Shown here piece by piece: positions 63,247 through 64,000 of a stretch of 64,000 bases of DNA. A program made the translations under genes and the position numbers. The notes beneath the pieces were generated by a model. The model was not told where the DNA came from and did no database searches. It was given only the letters and a program-made list of their open reading frames with translations. Position 1 is the first letter of the stretch. Each line of letters opens with the position of its first letter. Source of the DNA: Chloroflexota bacterium (lineage in GTDB: Bacteria > Chloroflexota > Chloroflexia > Thermomicrobiales > UBA6265); contig JAEWEG010000050.1 of NCBI GenBank assembly GCA_023389575.1, positions 78,583-142,582 of the forward strand, read 5' to 3'.

Positions 63247-63759
63247 GTGGCGCGATTCAGGAAGGGTTCGGTCGATGACGCCAGCGCGGTGCTGGCGTTG
63301 TTCGACGCCAACGTGGCGTGGATGGTCGAGCGAGGTCGTTCGGAGCAATGGGGCAGCGAACCGTGGTCGGAGAACCCGAAGTACACGGGGTTCGTGCGGG
63401 ACCTGCTGTCCGAGGGCGAGGTGACGATCGCGGAGATCGACGGTGAGGTCGTTGGGGCCAGCGTGGTGACGGACCATCCCATGCCGTACGTGCCCGCGAT
63501 CGAGGAGCCGGAACGCTACCTCAAGCTGCTCATCGCCTCACCGGCCCACCGGGGCGAGAAGATCGGGCATCGCCTGATTGAACTGGCGCGGGAACGAACG
63601 GTGGCGGAGGGCATCGGCCTGCTGCGGGTCGATTGCTGGTCCGGCGGCGACCGCCGGCTGGTGGCCTACTACGAGAGAGAGGGCTTCACGCCACTCCAGG
63701 AGATCGAGGTGCGACCTGGCACCTCGGTTCAGGTGTTCGAGTGGCGACCGGATTCGTGA
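63247..63759 (+). CDS. GNAT-family acetyltransferase with altered acetyl-CoA loop
   Basis: About 170 aa. GNAT fold with YLKLLIASPAHRGEKIGHRLIELARE; the loop R-G-E-K-I-G replaces the usual first Gly, so acetyl-CoA binding may be altered. LRVDCWSGGDRRLVAYYEREGF is motif B. GTG 63247 has AGGGAG six bases upstream; ATG 63226 is an alternative. The gene follows the SRPBCC gene closely and may be in its operon. Confidence 0.7.
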   Translation: MARFRKGSVDDASAVLALFDANVAWMVERGRSEQWGSEPWSENPKYTGFVRDLLSEGEVTIAEIDGEVVGASVVTDHPMPYVPAIEEPERYLKLLIASPAHRGEKIGHRLIELARERTVAEGIGLLRVDCWSGGDRRLVAYYEREGFTPLQEIEVRPGTSVQVFEWRPDS

Positions 63760-63848
63760 GCAATTTCAAACCGGACAGGTCCTGTCCATCTCCGGGTCTA
63801 TCGTCGTGCAGGTAGCGATGGTTTCGAGCACGACGAGAGGAGATTCCC

Positions 63849-64000
63849 ATGAAGGTGGACCGGCTAGTGGTGGTATTCGACGCTCCCGATCTCGCGGCCG
63901 AGAGCACGTTCTGGGCGGGGCTCCTGGATGGAACGGTCTACGCCGATGACGACTGGCACGGCGTGGCGGTCGATGGCGTGGAACGGCTTGGATTCCAGCT
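63849..64000 (+). CDS. VOC/glyoxalase-family protein (3' truncated by window)
   Basis: The visible start MKVDRLVVVFDAPDLAAE with TFWAGLLDGTVYADDDWHGV is typical of a glyoxalase-fold VOC domain. GAGAGGAGA precedes the ATG. Only the first 50 residues are in the window. Confidence 0.6.
   Translation, partial: MKVDRLVVVFDAPDLAAESTFWAGLLDGTVYADDDWHGVAVDGVERLGFQ

Noticed and set aside
1..64000. CRISPR arrays, rRNA operons, toxin-antitoxin or phage structural genes
   Set aside because: No regular spaced repeats, rRNA sequence or characteristic protein motifs were found on either strand.

Overview
The window is 64 kb of high-GC bacterial DNA with no rRNA, CRISPR array or insertion sequence. It most resembles a Chloroflexota chromosome, probably an uncultured relative of the Thermomicrobia/Sphaerobacter group. 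That placement is inferred from three things. One is the tandem pair of very large GT-C-like membrane proteins (an Agl23/TIGR03663-type protein and a membrane protein ending in an NHL propeller). The second is the many Tat-exported proteins whose mature ends begin with Ala-Thr-Pro/Ala-Ser-Pro linkers. The third is the many single-copy secreted SH3 or DUF proteins among metabolic genes. No rRNA or universal marker is present to prove it. Starts are often GTG or TTG, Shine-Dalgarno sites are mostly GGAGG/AGGAG variants, and transcription direction changes often.

Layout. 0-2.3 kb: MarR regulator, ring-cleaving dioxygenase and carboxylesterase, an arrangement like the quinone-responsive mhq genes of Firmicutes. 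2.4-7 kb: secreted SH3/NodB-like protein, beta-carbonic anhydrase, arabinose/fucose isomerase-family protein. 6.9-13.5 kb: Tat-exported DUF4185 protein, GNATs, Vps62-like membrane protein, ATP-grasp ligase, methyltransferase. 13.7-19.1 kb: membrane protein, divergent enolase-superfamily dehydratase and mutarotase-like protein, small P-loop kinase, ABC-F ATPase. 19.3-26.6 kb: a second NodB/SH3 protein with intact catalytic motifs, small acidic protein, PotD-like lipoprotein, monooxygenase, gamma-glutamyltransferase, secreted protein. 26.7-28.5 kb: Tat lipoprotein overlapping a tyrosine recombinase, then a degenerate receiver-domain protein. 28.7-36 kb: MMPL transporter, a HAD-SerA fusion, and an M24 peptidase/M20 amidohydrolase pair. 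36-46.7 kb: ANT(6)-like adenylyltransferase, DUF503 and TPM proteins, the two GT-C-like giants, a His-tailed small protein and a two-TM protein. 46.8-50.8 kb: AceE-like homodimeric E1, secreted protein, PdxH. 50.8-52.6 kb: tRNA-Glu(CUC) followed by a gene-poor stretch with two small minus-strand genes and a strong orphan promoter. 52.6-64 kb: CrtC/AttH-like secreted protein, oligopeptide-type binding protein, GNAT, AlkA-like glycosylase, PAP2 protein, MFS exporter with an overlapping partner gene, phospholipase-D-like lipoprotein, SRPBCC protein, GNAT and a truncated VOC gene.

How the genes fit together. Most are housekeeping or environmental-response genes in units of one to three. Likely co-transcribed groups are the mhq-like trio, M24+M20, the recombinase plus lipoprotein, the 163-aa gene+DUF503+TPM, PAP2+AlkA, MFS plus its overlapping partner, and the SRPBCC/GNAT pair. 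The most unusual items are the HAD-SerA fusion (31081-33342), the contrast between the degenerate and intact NodB proteins, the orphan promoter near 52.3 kb, and several microproteins of 33-44 codons. No complete new defence or biosynthetic system is evident.
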